From Blastocatellia bacterium (GTDB taxonomy: Bacteria; Acidobacteriota; Blastocatellia; Pyrinomonadales; Pyrinomonadaceae), in assembly GCA_013697915.1 (NCBI GenBank), contig JACCVY010000121.1:1-35667 (forward strand): a stretch of DNA of 35,667 nucleotides. The letters run 5' to 3'. Each line of letters opens with the position of its first letter. Position 1 is the stretch's first letter. Below, piece after piece: positions 16,563-24,187 of this stretch. Both the position numbers and the translations under genes were made by a program. A model generated the notes under the pieces. The model was not told the origin of the DNA and searched no databases. It saw nothing but the letters and a program-made list of their open reading frames with translations.

Positions 16563-17612
16563 TCATGGATTGGTGCCCACCAACATCAAGCCTGTTTTCT
16601 CATCCAGGCCAAACATTAAATTCATATTCTGCACCGCCTGGCCCGCGGCGCCTTTCACCAGATTGTCGATTGCTGAAAACACAACAACGCTTCGTCCGCG
16701 CGTTGCAAATCCGAGGTCGCAGAAATTTGTCGTCTTCACCCAGTTAATGTCCGGGGATCCTTCAACCAATCGTATGAAAAATGAATCGCGATAGAACTCG
16801 GCAAACATGGCGCGGAGTTGTTGTTCACTTAAGTCGCTATTCGTTTCGACGTAGATTGACGCGAAGATGCCGCGAGACACGGGCAATGAGTGGGTCATGA
16901 AAACAAGTTCGCTGGTCCAATCGCCAATCGTGCGCAGTTCCTGTTCGATCTCAGGCACATGTTGATGCGTAAAGGGCTTGTAGGCGTAGAACGAATTCAT
17001 CCGCTGAGGGTGGTGGGTGTTGGCAGCCGCCTTGGCGCCCGAGCCCGATGAACCAGTTTTGGCGTCCACGATAACGCGGCCGTTGATTACGCCCTTCGCG
17101 GCCAGGGGCGCGAGACCAAGCAGCGTTGCGGTCGCAAAGCAACCGGGGTTGGCAATCAGCCGAGCGCTTTTAATCGCTGCTCTATTTGTTTCCGTCAGTC
17201 CGTAAACAAACTCCGCTTGCGAAGACATGGCTATGTGTGGGCGAGCGTAATGCTTTTCAAATGCCTGTTGGTCGCGCAAACGAAAATCGCCGGACAAATC
17301 AATTGCTTTCACATGCGCCGGCAACGTAGGCACGACAGCCATCGCCTGACCGTGCGGCAGTGCGAGAAAAACACAATCGATAGCCGTTAGTGCCGATGGT
17401 TCTTCAGGTGGGGAACAGAAAATGAGATCAGTTAATCCCGCGAGGTTGCGATGAACTTCGCTAACACGTTTGCCTGCCTGTTCGTTCGCGGTGACGAACA
17501 CAAGCTCGACGTTGGGATGCAGCAGCAGGATGCGCAGCAGTTCCGAGCCGCCATAACCCGAGCCGCCATAGATGGCGACGCGGAGTTTCGAGTTTCGAGT
17601 TTCGAGTTTCAT
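16563..17612 (-). CDS. argC: N-acetyl-gamma-glutamyl-phosphate reductase
   Basis: 349-residue NADPH-dependent reductase that makes N-acylglutamate semialdehyde. Motifs: nucleotide-binding YGGSGYGGSELLRIL, FLALPHGQA, DLSGDFRLRD, catalytic cysteine in ANPGCFATATLLGLAPL, and histidine-containing VFMTHSLPVSRGI. The first nine codons (MKLETRNSKL) are translated from the heptamer array at 17583-17610, so the natural N-terminus of the family (RVAIYGGSGYGG) has been extended by repeat sequence. No alternative start closer to the fold was seen. The stop-to-start gap to the upstream P-loop gene is only 26 bp. Together with argB, argD and the carbamoyltransferase it forms the acylated branch of the pathway. 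Confidence 0.94.
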   Translation of the reverse strand: MKLETRNSKLRVAIYGGSGYGGSELLRILLLHPNVELVFVTANEQAGKRVSEVHRNLAGLTDLIFCSPPEEPSALTAIDCVFLALPHGQAMAVVPTLPAHVKAIDLSGDFRLRDQQAFEKHYARPHIAMSSQAEFVYGLTETNRAAIKSARLIANPGCFATATLLGLAPLAAKGVINGRVIVDAKTGSSGSGAKAAANTHHPQRMNSFYAYKPFTHQHVPEIEQELRTIGDWTSELVFMTHSLPVSRGIFASIYVETNSDLSEQQLRAMFAEFYRDSFFIRLVEGSPDINWVKTTNFCDLGFATRGRSVVVFSAIDNLVKGAAGQAVQNMNLMFGLDEKTGLMLVGTNP

Positions 17613-17695
17613 TTTTCAAATATAACGCTTGAATGTTTTCAGACTTCGGACGTAACCAGCGAACTCGGAACTCGGAACTCGAAACTCGAAACTTT
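17583..17695. repeat. Inverted heptamer array (GAGTTTC / GAAACTC) overlapping two coding ends
   Basis: Left arm 17583-17610 is four identical GAGTTTC units. Right arm 17661-17695 is GAACTCG x3, AAACTCG, AAACTTT. The left arm lies within the first codons of argC and the right arm within the last codons of the P-loop gene, leaving a spacer of about 50 bp. This is the clearest case of an array entering coding sequence at both sides. Confidence 0.9.
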
Positions 17696-18742
17696 TGGTC
17701 TGACCAGTTCAAACAATCTTGCGCCATCGCGTCGCGCGTTGGCGGCGGGCACGCCAAACTCTTTCTCAATGTAATCCTGGCCCATCTGGGCGTCCGTGAC
17801 GGAGCCGGCAATCACGTCAATTTCGATCCCGCGTCGCCGCATGAGCTCGATTCCGCCCCAGGCACCGACGTAATCGGAAGCACAGAAAATGATCGCAGCG
17901 GTAGCTTCGCGCAATTGCGCGTCATCGAAAATCGTTTCTACGGAATATCCGCCGAGCAGGCCGTCGCCGAGTTCGATCACAATCAGATCGGCATTACTCT
18001 CGTTAAGTCGAGCAATAATTGTTTTGGCGACGGCCGGAAGGTCCGCGGCCCCAACCGTTGAGGGCAGCCCGCAGTCAAGAAAACTTGCCGTAGCAATCGC
18101 GCCATGATCCGACATATTCAGGGTGTCGCGCAGACAGGCGATACCTGACAGTTTTGCCGCGGCTACGCGCAGACCCGCGCGCGTCGCTTGTTTAATGAGT
18201 TCCGTGGCGGCGTAGGTCTTCCCGCTGTTCATGCAGGTGCCGGCGATGATTATTATTGGCGCGGTTTCGGTGAGTTCTGTTTGCACTGTCAAGGCAGCGT
18301 CCGCAATATTCATCGTGCGGGCATTCTCGTCGCACGCGAAACCAAGTACTTCGACCTTGATCGCATCGCTCAAACCCGAATGATGGCCGGTGCAACTGCC
18401 GATCACGCCACCCATATTCAGCAAATGCAATTGATCGCCGACTGCCACAGTCGTGGGCACATCGCCCATGAAGCCTTTCAACGCGCGCCGCCGGCCCAGC
18501 ACACCGACGAGCACATCGCCTGGATTAATTTTGGCAAGGCGACCGCTTGGCAGTTCAAGCATGTTGTAGGTAGCGCTGTCAGTCAGGGCGCGCACTACGA
18601 CCACATCGCCGGGCAGCGGAGACTTTGACGATGGACAAATTGCGATCGTGCGGTTCAGGCCGAGCGGGGAAGTGGCTGAACCGATCTTATCGACCTCGAT
18701 AACGTTCATCTCCAAGTCATGGTTGGCTTTGTTCTCTTTCAT
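17639..18742 (-). CDS. Unrecognised P-loop protein within the arginine operon
   Basis: About 367 residues; I do not recognise the family securely. The N-terminal third is beta-rich without a Rossmann pattern (GDVVVVRALTDSATYNMLEL, GDVLVGVLGRRRALKGFMGD, VAVGDQLHLLNMGGVIGSCT). The C-terminal part is a P-loop domain with Walker-A-like IIAGTCMNSGKTYAATELI (near residue 167), a Walker-B/dethiobiotin-synthetase-like strand ADLIVIELGDGLLGGY and AAIIFCASDYVGAWGG. The P-loop half distantly resembles the C-terminal domain of DUF1611 proteins, some of which I recall as glutamate N-acetyltransferases; the N-terminal half does not. Start: ATG at 18742 with AGAGGGG upstream. The last 18 residues are encoded by a heptamer array and are probably not part of the fold. 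Position between argG and argC implies a role in, or coupled to, arginine synthesis. Confidence 0.75.
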   Translation of the reverse strand: MKENKANHDLEMNVIEVDKIGSATSPLGLNRTIAICPSSKSPLPGDVVVVRALTDSATYNMLELPSGRLAKINPGDVLVGVLGRRRALKGFMGDVPTTVAVGDQLHLLNMGGVIGSCTGHHSGLSDAIKVEVLGFACDENARTMNIADAALTVQTELTETAPIIIIAGTCMNSGKTYAATELIKQATRAGLRVAAAKLSGIACLRDTLNMSDHGAIATASFLDCGLPSTVGAADLPAVAKTIIARLNESNADLIVIELGDGLLGGYSVETIFDDAQLREATAAIIFCASDYVGAWGGIELMRRRGIEIDVIAGSVTDAQMGQDYIEKEFGVPAANARRDGARLFELVRPKVSSFEFRVPSSLVTSEV

Positions 18743-18767
18743 TTGCAAAACCCCTCTTCGTTCTTAC

Positions 18768-18920
18768 GGCTCTGCCGCCTGATGTGCGGAAGGCCTATGG
18801 CCTTCCGGCAACCATTAACAACTTTGGGGCTATGCCGCCGACTTCGCGAGGCCGAGCCTCGCGAAGTTTCAATCTTGCACTGGCTGGAAGGGCCTAGCCC
18901 GCACATCAGGTGGCAGAGCC
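18768..18920. repeat. Palindromic element with 21-bp ends and internal hairpins
   Basis: Ends 18768-18788 and 18900-18920 are inverted copies with one mismatch (GGCTCTGCCGCCTGATGTGC outward in). Inside are a hairpin GGAAGGCCTATGGCCTTCC (18788-18806) and a perfect 12-bp stem ACTTCGCGAGGC/GCCTCGCGAAGT (18841-18867). Ends match the element at 3056-3248. It lies between the argG stop and the P-loop gene start. Confidence 0.85.
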
Positions 18921-18948
18921 GCCTGGCCAGTGGCCTCCGTCAGTTAAG

Positions 18949-20148
18949 TCAACGCTTGTTCCCCAATCGCAGCCGCAGCGCATTGAGTTTGATAAAGCCC
19001 TCGGCGTCGCGCTGGTTGTAAACCGTGTCTGCTTCAAACGTCGCCACACTCTCGTCGTACAACGAATGCGGCGAGCGGCGGCCGACAACGATAACGTTGC
19101 CGCGAAAGAGTTTCAAACGAACATCGCCGCTCACATTCTGTTGCGTTTCGTCAATCAGCTTGCGCATCAGCGTAGACTCGGGAGCAAACCAAAAACCGTA
19201 GTAAATGCTTTCCGCAAACTTCACGCTCAACGAATCGCGCAGGTGCATTACCTCGCGATCGAGCGTGATTGATTCCAGGGCCCGGTGCGCTGCCTGCAAA
19301 ATCGTGACGCCGGGCGTTTCGTAAACGCCGCGGGATTTCATGCCCACAAAACGATTCTCAACCAGATCGACGCGGCCAATACCGTGTGCGCCGCCCAGTT
19401 TGTTTAGACTTTCGAGCAGTGCGACCGGCGCCAGTTTCTCGCCGTTGATTGCTACGGGCTCGCCCTTTTCGAATGACAATTCAATGTATTCGGCCTCTGA
19501 CGTAGCAGCTTCAGGAGAACGCGTCATTTGAAATATGTCCTCGGGCGGCTCAGCCCAGGGATCTTCAAGAATTCCACCCTCATAGGAAACGTGCATCAAG
19601 TTGCGATCAGTCGAATAAGGTTTCTGCTGTGTCGCTGTTACCGGAATGTGGTGCTCTTTTGCATAAGCGATCAGATCGCTGCGGCCCTTGAACTCCCACT
19701 CGCGCCAGGGAGCTACTACCTTGATGTCCGGTTGGAGCGCGTAGTAAGTAAGTTCGAAGCGCACCTGATCGTTTCCTTTGCCTGTGGCGCCGTGGGCTAC
19801 CGCATCAGCGCCTTCTTTCTGTGCGATTTCGATCTGGCGCTTTGCGATCACCGGACGGGCCAGCGAAGTGCCCAATAAATAAACACCCTCGTAGATCGCG
19901 TTCGCTTTGACTGCAGTCCAAACGTATTCACACACAAACTCGTCCCGCAGATCTTCGACATAAAGTTTTGACGCACCGCTGGCGAGCGCTTTTTCTTCGA
20001 GACTACTCAGTTCGTCGCCCTGGCCGACATCGGCGCAGTAGCAAACAACTTCGCAGTCATAGCGTTCCTTAATCCAGCGCAGCATGACCGACGTGTCGAG
20101 TCCGCCGGAATAGGCCAGAACTATTTTATTGATTTTTTTATCCGCCAT
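18949..20148 (-). CDS. argG: Argininosuccinate synthase
   Basis: 399-residue cytoplasmic enzyme joining citrulline and aspartate with ATP hydrolysis to AMP. Motifs: N-terminal ATP-pyrophosphatase loop [49 protein letters not shown], and [17 protein letters not shown]. Length is normal for the family. The gap upstream to argR is filled with a heptamer array, so it is probably cotranscribed from the argR promoter. It uses free citrulline. In the pathway drawn by the neighbouring N-acylornithine carbamoyltransferase, an acylcitrulline deacylase would have to act first, and none is seen in this window. Confidence 0.96.
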   Translation of the reverse strand: MADKKINKIVLAYSGGLDTSVMLRWIKERYDCEVVCYCADVGQGDELSSLEEKALASGASKLYVEDLRDEFVCEYVWTAVKANAIYEGVYLLGTSLARPVIAKRQIEIAQKEGADAVAHGATGKGNDQVRFELTYYALQPDIKVVAPWREWEFKGRSDLIAYAKEHHIPVTATQQKPYSTDRNLMHVSYEGGILEDPWAEPPEDIFQMTRSPEAATSEAEYIELSFEKGEPVAINGEKLAPVALLESLNKLGGAHGIGRVDLVENRFVGMKSRGVYETPGVTILQAAHRALESITLDREVMHLRDSLSVKFAESIYYGFWFAPESTLMRKLIDETQQNVSGDVRLKLFRGNVIVVGRRSPHSLYDESVATFEADTVYNQRDAEGFIKLNALRLRLGNKR

Positions 20149-20160
20149 TGTTTGTTTCCG

Positions 20161-20217
20161 TCAGTTGTCAGTTGTCAGTCGCCCAGTTGCAACTAACAAC
20201 TAACAACGGACAACTGA
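20161..20217. repeat. Inverted heptamer array (TCAGTTG / CAACTAA)
   Basis: Left arm: TCAGTTG x2, TCAGTCG, CCCAGTT (20161-20188). Right arm: CAACTAA x2, CAACGGA, CAACTGA (20190-20217). It occupies nearly the whole 72-bp gap between the argG start and the argR stop. The word is the same as in the array at 8296-8450, about 12 kb away. Confidence 0.88.
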
Positions 20218-20220
20218 CCA

Positions 20221-20634
20221 CTATCCAAAAATCTCCCAAATCTTCTTCATCGCAGTCCGTTGCCCTTTCGCATCGGGCACGGCAATGAAGATGGTGTCTT
20301 CACCCGCCAACGTGCCTACGATTTCAGGTAATACGGCGCCATCGATTTCCACGGCCACGCCGGAAGCCAGGCCGGGCTCAGTTCGCGCGATCACCAGATT
20401 CTCGCCACACAAATCGAGACTAAGCAGCCCGCGCGCCGCGCTGCCATTCGTTTTCGGGATCGCATAGTGGCCGCGATGCTTTACAATGCCCAACTCTTCC
20501 AGGTCGCGCGACAGACTTGACTGCGTCGTGGCAAAACCGGCGCGCTCAAGCGAATCGCGCAACTCCGCCTGGTTGGAAAATGGTTTGGCGCGCACCAGAC
20601 TTAATAATTTCTTTTGCCGCAGGCTTTTTCGCAT
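20221..20634 (-). CDS. argR: Arginine repressor
   Basis: 137-residue transcription regulator of the ArgR/AhrC family. The N-terminal winged-helix domain has the helix-turn-helix segment TTQSSLSRDLEELGIVK (family SxSRDL motif). The C-terminal hexamerisation and arginine-binding domain includes ASGVAVEID and VGTLAGEDTIFIAVPD, where the aspartate that contacts arginine is expected. Length is slightly below the usual 150. It is the first gene of the minus-strand arginine operon and is divergent from argH, so it probably controls itself, the operon and argH from one operator region at 20648-20687. Arginine acts as corepressor in known members. Confidence 0.94.
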   Translation of the reverse strand: MRKSLRQKKLLSLVRAKPFSNQAELRDSLERAGFATTQSSLSRDLEELGIVKHRGHYAIPKTNGSAARGLLSLDLCGENLVIARTEPGLASGVAVEIDGAVLPEIVGTLAGEDTIFIAVPDAKGQRTAMKKIWEIFG

Positions 20635-20647
20635 TTTCTGCCACTTC

Positions 20648-20687
20648 TATGCAGTTCATTTGCATAATCAATGCATAGATGCATAAA
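20648..20687. promoter_or_regulatory. Candidate ArgR operator cluster in the argR-argH divergent promoter
   Basis: In the 94-bp gap there are overlapping palindromes: TATGCA-7 bp-TGCATA (about 20649-20667), TGCAT-5 bp-ATGCA, and ATGCAT-2 bp-ATGCAT. Spacing and half-site number resemble tandem ARG boxes (TGAAT...ATTCA type), with TGCAT in place of TGAAT. Both promoters must lie here. The match to the classical consensus is only partial, so the assignment rests mostly on position. Confidence 0.55.
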
Positions 20688-20728
20688 CTAGCAGTTGGGA
20701 TGGTTGGCGGTCAAGGACACACAACACG

Positions 20729-22105
20729 ATGACGTTGGACAAGAAACTCTGGGGCGGAAGATTCACGGGCACGGCGGATCCGTCGTTTGCAAAGTTCAAT
20801 TCGTCTTTCGCATTTGACCGGCGACTTTTCGACGCAGACATCCGCGCGAGCATTGCTCATTGCCATGCGTTGCGCGGCGCGGGTGTGTTGACTGAGGCAG
20901 AAGCGGAACAAATTGTTGTCGGCTTGCAATCAGCACTCGATGAAGCTACTAGCCGCGCAGATTATTTTGACGAAGCGGCCGAGGACATTCATTCATTCGT
21001 CGAAGCTCGGTTGGTGGCAATGATTGGCGAGGCCGGGCGAAAGTTGCACACCGGGCGCAGCCGCAACGATCAGGTCGCCACCGACCTGCGGCTTTGGTTG
21101 CGAGATGCGATTGATCAATTGTCCGCCCGCTTGAAACAAACCCAGGAGGCCTTCCTCGACCTCGCGGACACGGAAACCGAGACAGTGCTGCCCGGTTACA
21201 CCCACCTGCAACGCGCGCAGCCAATTCTTTTTGCGCATTGGTGTCTGGCCTACTTTGAGATGCTGGCGCGCGACAGAGAGCGACTGGCTGAAGTTCGTAA
21301 ACGAGTTAATGTTCTGCCCCTGGGCTCGGCGGCGATCGCCGGCACTTCGTTTCCGATTGATCGCGAAGCAGTGGCGCGCGAGCTGGGATTCGATAGCGTT
21401 TCGCGCAACTCGATTGACGCGGTCAGCGATCGTGATTTCTGCGTTGAATTCACCGGCGCCTGCTCTTTAATCATGGTCCACCTTTCGCGCCTCTCCGAAG
21501 AAATCATACTCTATGCGACTGCTGAGTTTGGTTTTTTTGAATTGAGCGATGCGGTTGCTACCGGCTCGAGTTTAATGCCGCAAAAGAAGAACCCGGATTC
21601 GATGGAACTGGTGCGGGGAAAGGCGGGCCGCGTTTTCGGTGACCTGACGGCTTTGCTGACCACGTTAAAAGGTTTGCCGCTGGCTTACAACAAGGACATG
21701 CAGGAAGACAAAGAGGCGGTGTTTGACGCGTTTGATACGACTGCGGGCAGTCTTGAGGTCAGCGCGATCGTTCTGCAAAACCTGTCGCTAAATCGGGAAC
21801 GAATGCTCACGGCAGCATCAAAAGGAATGATGAACGCGACGGAGCTTGCCGATTACCTGGTGCGAAAGGGTGTGCCGTTTCGGGAGGCGCATGAAACGGT
21901 AGGTAAGGCAGTGCTGAAGGCCATAGAAAACTGCGTCGAACTCGGTGAACTACCGTTGGATGATCTGCGCGCGCTGGGCAACATCGAAAACGATGTATTC
22001 GAGTGTCTTACGCTTGAACAAACGCTCGGCACAAAGTCACAAGTTGGCGGGACTGCTCCCGCGCGAGTCGCTGAGGCGTTGGCGAACGCTCGAAGATTAC
22101 TTTAG
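20729..22105 (+). CDS. argH: Argininosuccinate lyase
   Basis: 458-residue enzyme of the fumarase/aspartase superfamily releasing arginine and fumarate. Motifs: LWGGRFTG at the start, HTGRSRNDQVATDLRLWLRD, TVLPGYTHLQRAQPI with catalytic His, and the superfamily signature GSSLMPQKKNPD containing the mobile catalytic Ser loop. Length is typical. ATG at 20729 is preceded by AAGGA with 10-bp spacing. It is transcribed away from argR through the shared control region. It is the only plus-strand gene of the locus; downstream is a repeat copy, not another arg gene. Confidence 0.96.
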   Translation: MTLDKKLWGGRFTGTADPSFAKFNSSFAFDRRLFDADIRASIAHCHALRGAGVLTEAEAEQIVVGLQSALDEATSRADYFDEAAEDIHSFVEARLVAMIGEAGRKLHTGRSRNDQVATDLRLWLRDAIDQLSARLKQTQEAFLDLADTETETVLPGYTHLQRAQPILFAHWCLAYFEMLARDRERLAEVRKRVNVLPLGSAAIAGTSFPIDREAVARELGFDSVSRNSIDAVSDRDFCVEFTGACSLIMVHLSRLSEEIILYATAEFGFFELSDAVATGSSLMPQKKNPDSMELVRGKAGRVFGDLTALLTTLKGLPLAYNKDMQEDKEAVFDAFDTTAGSLEVSAIVLQNLSLNRERMLTAASKGMMNATELADYLVRKGVPFREAHETVGKAVLKAIENCVELGELPLDDLRALGNIENDVFECLTLEQTLGTKSQVGGTAPARVAEALANARRLL

Positions 22106-22194
22106 GAAAGATTTCGGCGCTGCGATTGAGCCGTTGAGGTAGTAAACTTAGGAAAGCTCTGATTGAGAAACCGTGAACAGTTTGTATTAAGCCC

Positions 22195-22435
22195 GCGAAG
22201 CGCGGCGTCAGCCTAAAGCCTGGGGGTGGAGCGAAGCGAAACCCCAGGATTGTTATATATTATGCACGAGCCCGCGCGGGCGACAGCCATGCATGATGAA
22301 TATATCGTAGCCTTTGCGCTATCGCACGCTTCGCGCGCTTAGTCTTCTTAGCTGACCTCAACCCTGGGGTTCCGCCTCGCTCCACCCCAGGCTTTATGCT
22401 GATGCCACGCTTCGCGGGCTTTGGAAAAGCAAGCT
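22195..22435. repeat. Dispersed intergenic repeat, copy B
   Basis: Close copy of 1-235. It has inverted ends CCTGGGGGTGGAGCGAAGCG-like (22219 onward) and CCTCGCTCCACCCCAGGC (about 22375-22392), plus central ATCGTAGCCTTTGCGCTATC and terminal TTTGGAAAAGCAAG. No ORF. It fills most of the 415-bp gap between argH and the liv genes, which are convergent here. Confidence 0.82.
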
Positions 22436-22520
22436 CGCGCGCAAAGCGCTGGGAACTTATTCCTGCCGGAAACTGATCTCCTGAAGGGTTAGTACGGTGG
22501 ACGCTGTGTCTTCTATCCGT

Positions 22521-23225
22521 TTACTCGCCGAGGTAGGCTTCCTTGATTCTGGGGTCGGCGGCGAGATCTTTTGAAGGCCCTTCCATGACAATCCGGCCCG
22601 TTTCCAAAACATAAGCGCGGTCGGAATGGCCCAGGGCGGCGTGAGCGTTTTGTTCGACCAGCAGAATCGTCGTTCCTTTGCCGCGAATCTCGTCGATCGC
22701 TTCGAAGATCGTATGGACCACCAGCGGCGCCAATCCTAAAGAAGGTTCATCCAACAATAACAACCGAGGGCGAGACATCAGCGCCCGGCCAATAGCGAGC
22801 ATCTGTTGTTCGCCGCCGGAAAGCGTGCCTGCCTTTTGTGATTCGCGTTCCTTCAGTCGGGGAAACATTTGAAACGCGTGGTCCATGTCCTCAGCAATCT
22901 CGCCCTTGTTCTTCCTGAGGTAGGCGCCCATACGTAGATTTTCGCGCACCGACAAATTCGCGAAAACACCGCGACCTTCGGGCGACATTGAGATACCGCG
23001 CGCCACCAGCTTGTGAGTTGGCTTTCCGCCAATTTCCTCGCCTTCGAAGGTTATTGAGCCGGCGCGTGGTTGCAGCAGCCCGGTAATGGTGCGCAACGTC
23101 GTGGTTTTGCCGGCGCCGTTCGCGCCAATCAAAGTCACAACTTCGCCTTGCTCGACGTGCATCGAGATTCCGGTCAGCGCTTCGATGGCGCCGTAGTTAA
23201 CTGAAACGTTATCTAACTTAAGCAT
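22521..23225 (-). CDS. livF: Branched-chain amino acid ABC transporter ATPase (LivF type)
   Basis: 234-residue ATPase, last gene of the importer operon. Walker A GANGAGKTT, Q-loop region ISMSPEGRGVFANLSVRENL (SPEGR is typical of LivF), signature LSGGEQQMLAIGRALM, Walker B LLLLDEPSLGLAP and H-loop LLVEQNAHAAL. It pairs with the LivG-type ATPase encoded upstream to drive the LivH/LivM channel. The true substrate may be branched-chain amino acids, other amino acids, amides or urea; this cannot be fixed from the ATPase. Confidence 0.94.
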   Translation of the reverse strand: MLKLDNVSVNYGAIEALTGISMHVEQGEVVTLIGANGAGKTTTLRTITGLLQPRAGSITFEGEEIGGKPTHKLVARGISMSPEGRGVFANLSVRENLRMGAYLRKNKGEIAEDMDHAFQMFPRLKERESQKAGTLSGGEQQMLAIGRALMSRPRLLLLDEPSLGLAPLVVHTIFEAIDEIRGKGTTILLVEQNAHAALGHSDRAYVLETGRIVMEGPSKDLAADPRIKEAYLGE

Positions 23226-23232
23226 AAGAAAC

Positions 23233-23302
23233 AGGTGTCGGGTATCAGGTGCCGGGTGCCGGATGTCTTAAACTGACACCCGACACCCGGCACCTGACAC
23301 CG
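23233..23302. repeat. Inverted heptamer array (AGGTGTC/GGGTGCC / GACACCC)
   Basis: Left arm 23233-23267: AGGTGTC, GGGTATC, AGGTGCC, GGGTGCC, GGATGTC. Right arm 23275-23302: GACACCC x2, GGCACCT, GACACCG. The short 7-bp spacer makes a strong hairpin between livG and livF. The right arm ends three bases before the livG stop. Confidence 0.88.
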
Positions 23303-23305
23303 GAT

Positions 23306-24187
23306 TTAATCCCCAAGATACGCTTCGATAACCTTCGGATCGTTCTTAATTTCTTCCGGCAAGCCCAGGGCGATCGACTTGCCGTAGTCCAAAACCTGAA
23401 TACGTTCGCAAACGCCCATCACCACTTTCATATTGTGTTCTACCAGCAGGATAGTAAGCGAAAAACGATCTCGGATTCGTTGAATCAAGCGCATGAGATC
23501 TTCCTGCTCGGAAGGGTTCATGCCGGCTGCCGGCTCATCGAGTAGTAACAACTGTGGTCGTGTCGCCAGCGCGCGCACTATCTCCAGCCGCCGTTGACTT
23601 CCATAGGGCAAACTCGTGCCGCCTTCGTCCCTGACGCGAGCGAGATCGAAAATCTCCAACAGTTCCAAGGCAAACTCGCGATGTTCTTTTTCGTCGCGCT
23701 CAAAGCGTGGCGAGCGAATGATGGCGTCGAATAAATTTTGCTTGGCGTGGCGATGACAGGCAGTCATCACATTTTCCAGCACCGACATGCTGGGGAAAAG
23801 CCGGATGTTTTGAAAAGTGCGTGACACCCCACGCCGCGAGATTTCATAAGAGCGCAGACCGTCAATGCGTTTGCCTTGAAAATAAATCTCGCCTGAAGTT
23901 GGTTTGTAAACGCCGGTGAGCAAGTTGAAGACAGTGGTCTTACCGGCGCCGTTTGGTCCAATCAAGCCGTAAATCTCGCCGCGGCGCACGCTCATATCGA
24001 GGGCGTTCACCGCCACCAGGCCGCCGAATTGGATCGTGCACTTGATAGTTTCCAGCGGTGCATCATGCTTTCGCGCATTAACGTCAAAGGCGCGGCCCTG
24101 GTGGCTGCCAACCACGCACGCGGCTTCGGTGGCGACCGATTCTTCCTTCGTGGCTTTCACGATGTCCTGTTCAGGCGCGCCGCTCAT
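23306..24187 (-). CDS. livG: Branched-chain amino acid ABC transporter ATPase (LivG type)
   Basis: 293-residue ATPase. Walker A GPNGAGKTT, RTFQNIRLFPSMSVLENVM (Q-loop region typical of LivG), signature-like LPYGSQRRLEIVRAL, Walker B LLLLDEPAAGMNP and H-loop LLVEHNMKVVM. An N-terminal extension of about 45 residues (MSGAPEQDIVKATKEESVAT onward) precedes the first strand and is not needed for the fold. Its start codon overlaps the livM stop as ATGA, so translation is coupled. It works as a heterodimer with the LivF-type ATPase. Confidence 0.93.
   Translation of the reverse strand: MSGAPEQDIVKATKEESVATEAACVVGSHQGRAFDVNARKHDAPLETIKCTIQFGGLVAVNALDMSVRRGEIYGLIGPNGAGKTTVFNLLTGVYKPTSGEIYFQGKRIDGLRSYEISRRGVSRTFQNIRLFPSMSVLENVMTACHRHAKQNLFDAIIRSPRFERDEKEHREFALELLEIFDLARVRDEGGTSLPYGSQRRLEIVRALATRPQLLLLDEPAAGMNPSEQEDLMRLIQRIRDRFSLTILLVEHNMKVVMGVCERIQVLDYGKSIALGLPEEIKNDPKVIEAYLGD

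Noticed and set aside
17639-18742. Firm DUF1611 / DgcN assignment
   Set aside because: Only the P-loop half shows a weak parallel; the N-terminal half is beta-rich and does not look like the DUF1611 N-terminal domain. Kept only as a hypothesis.
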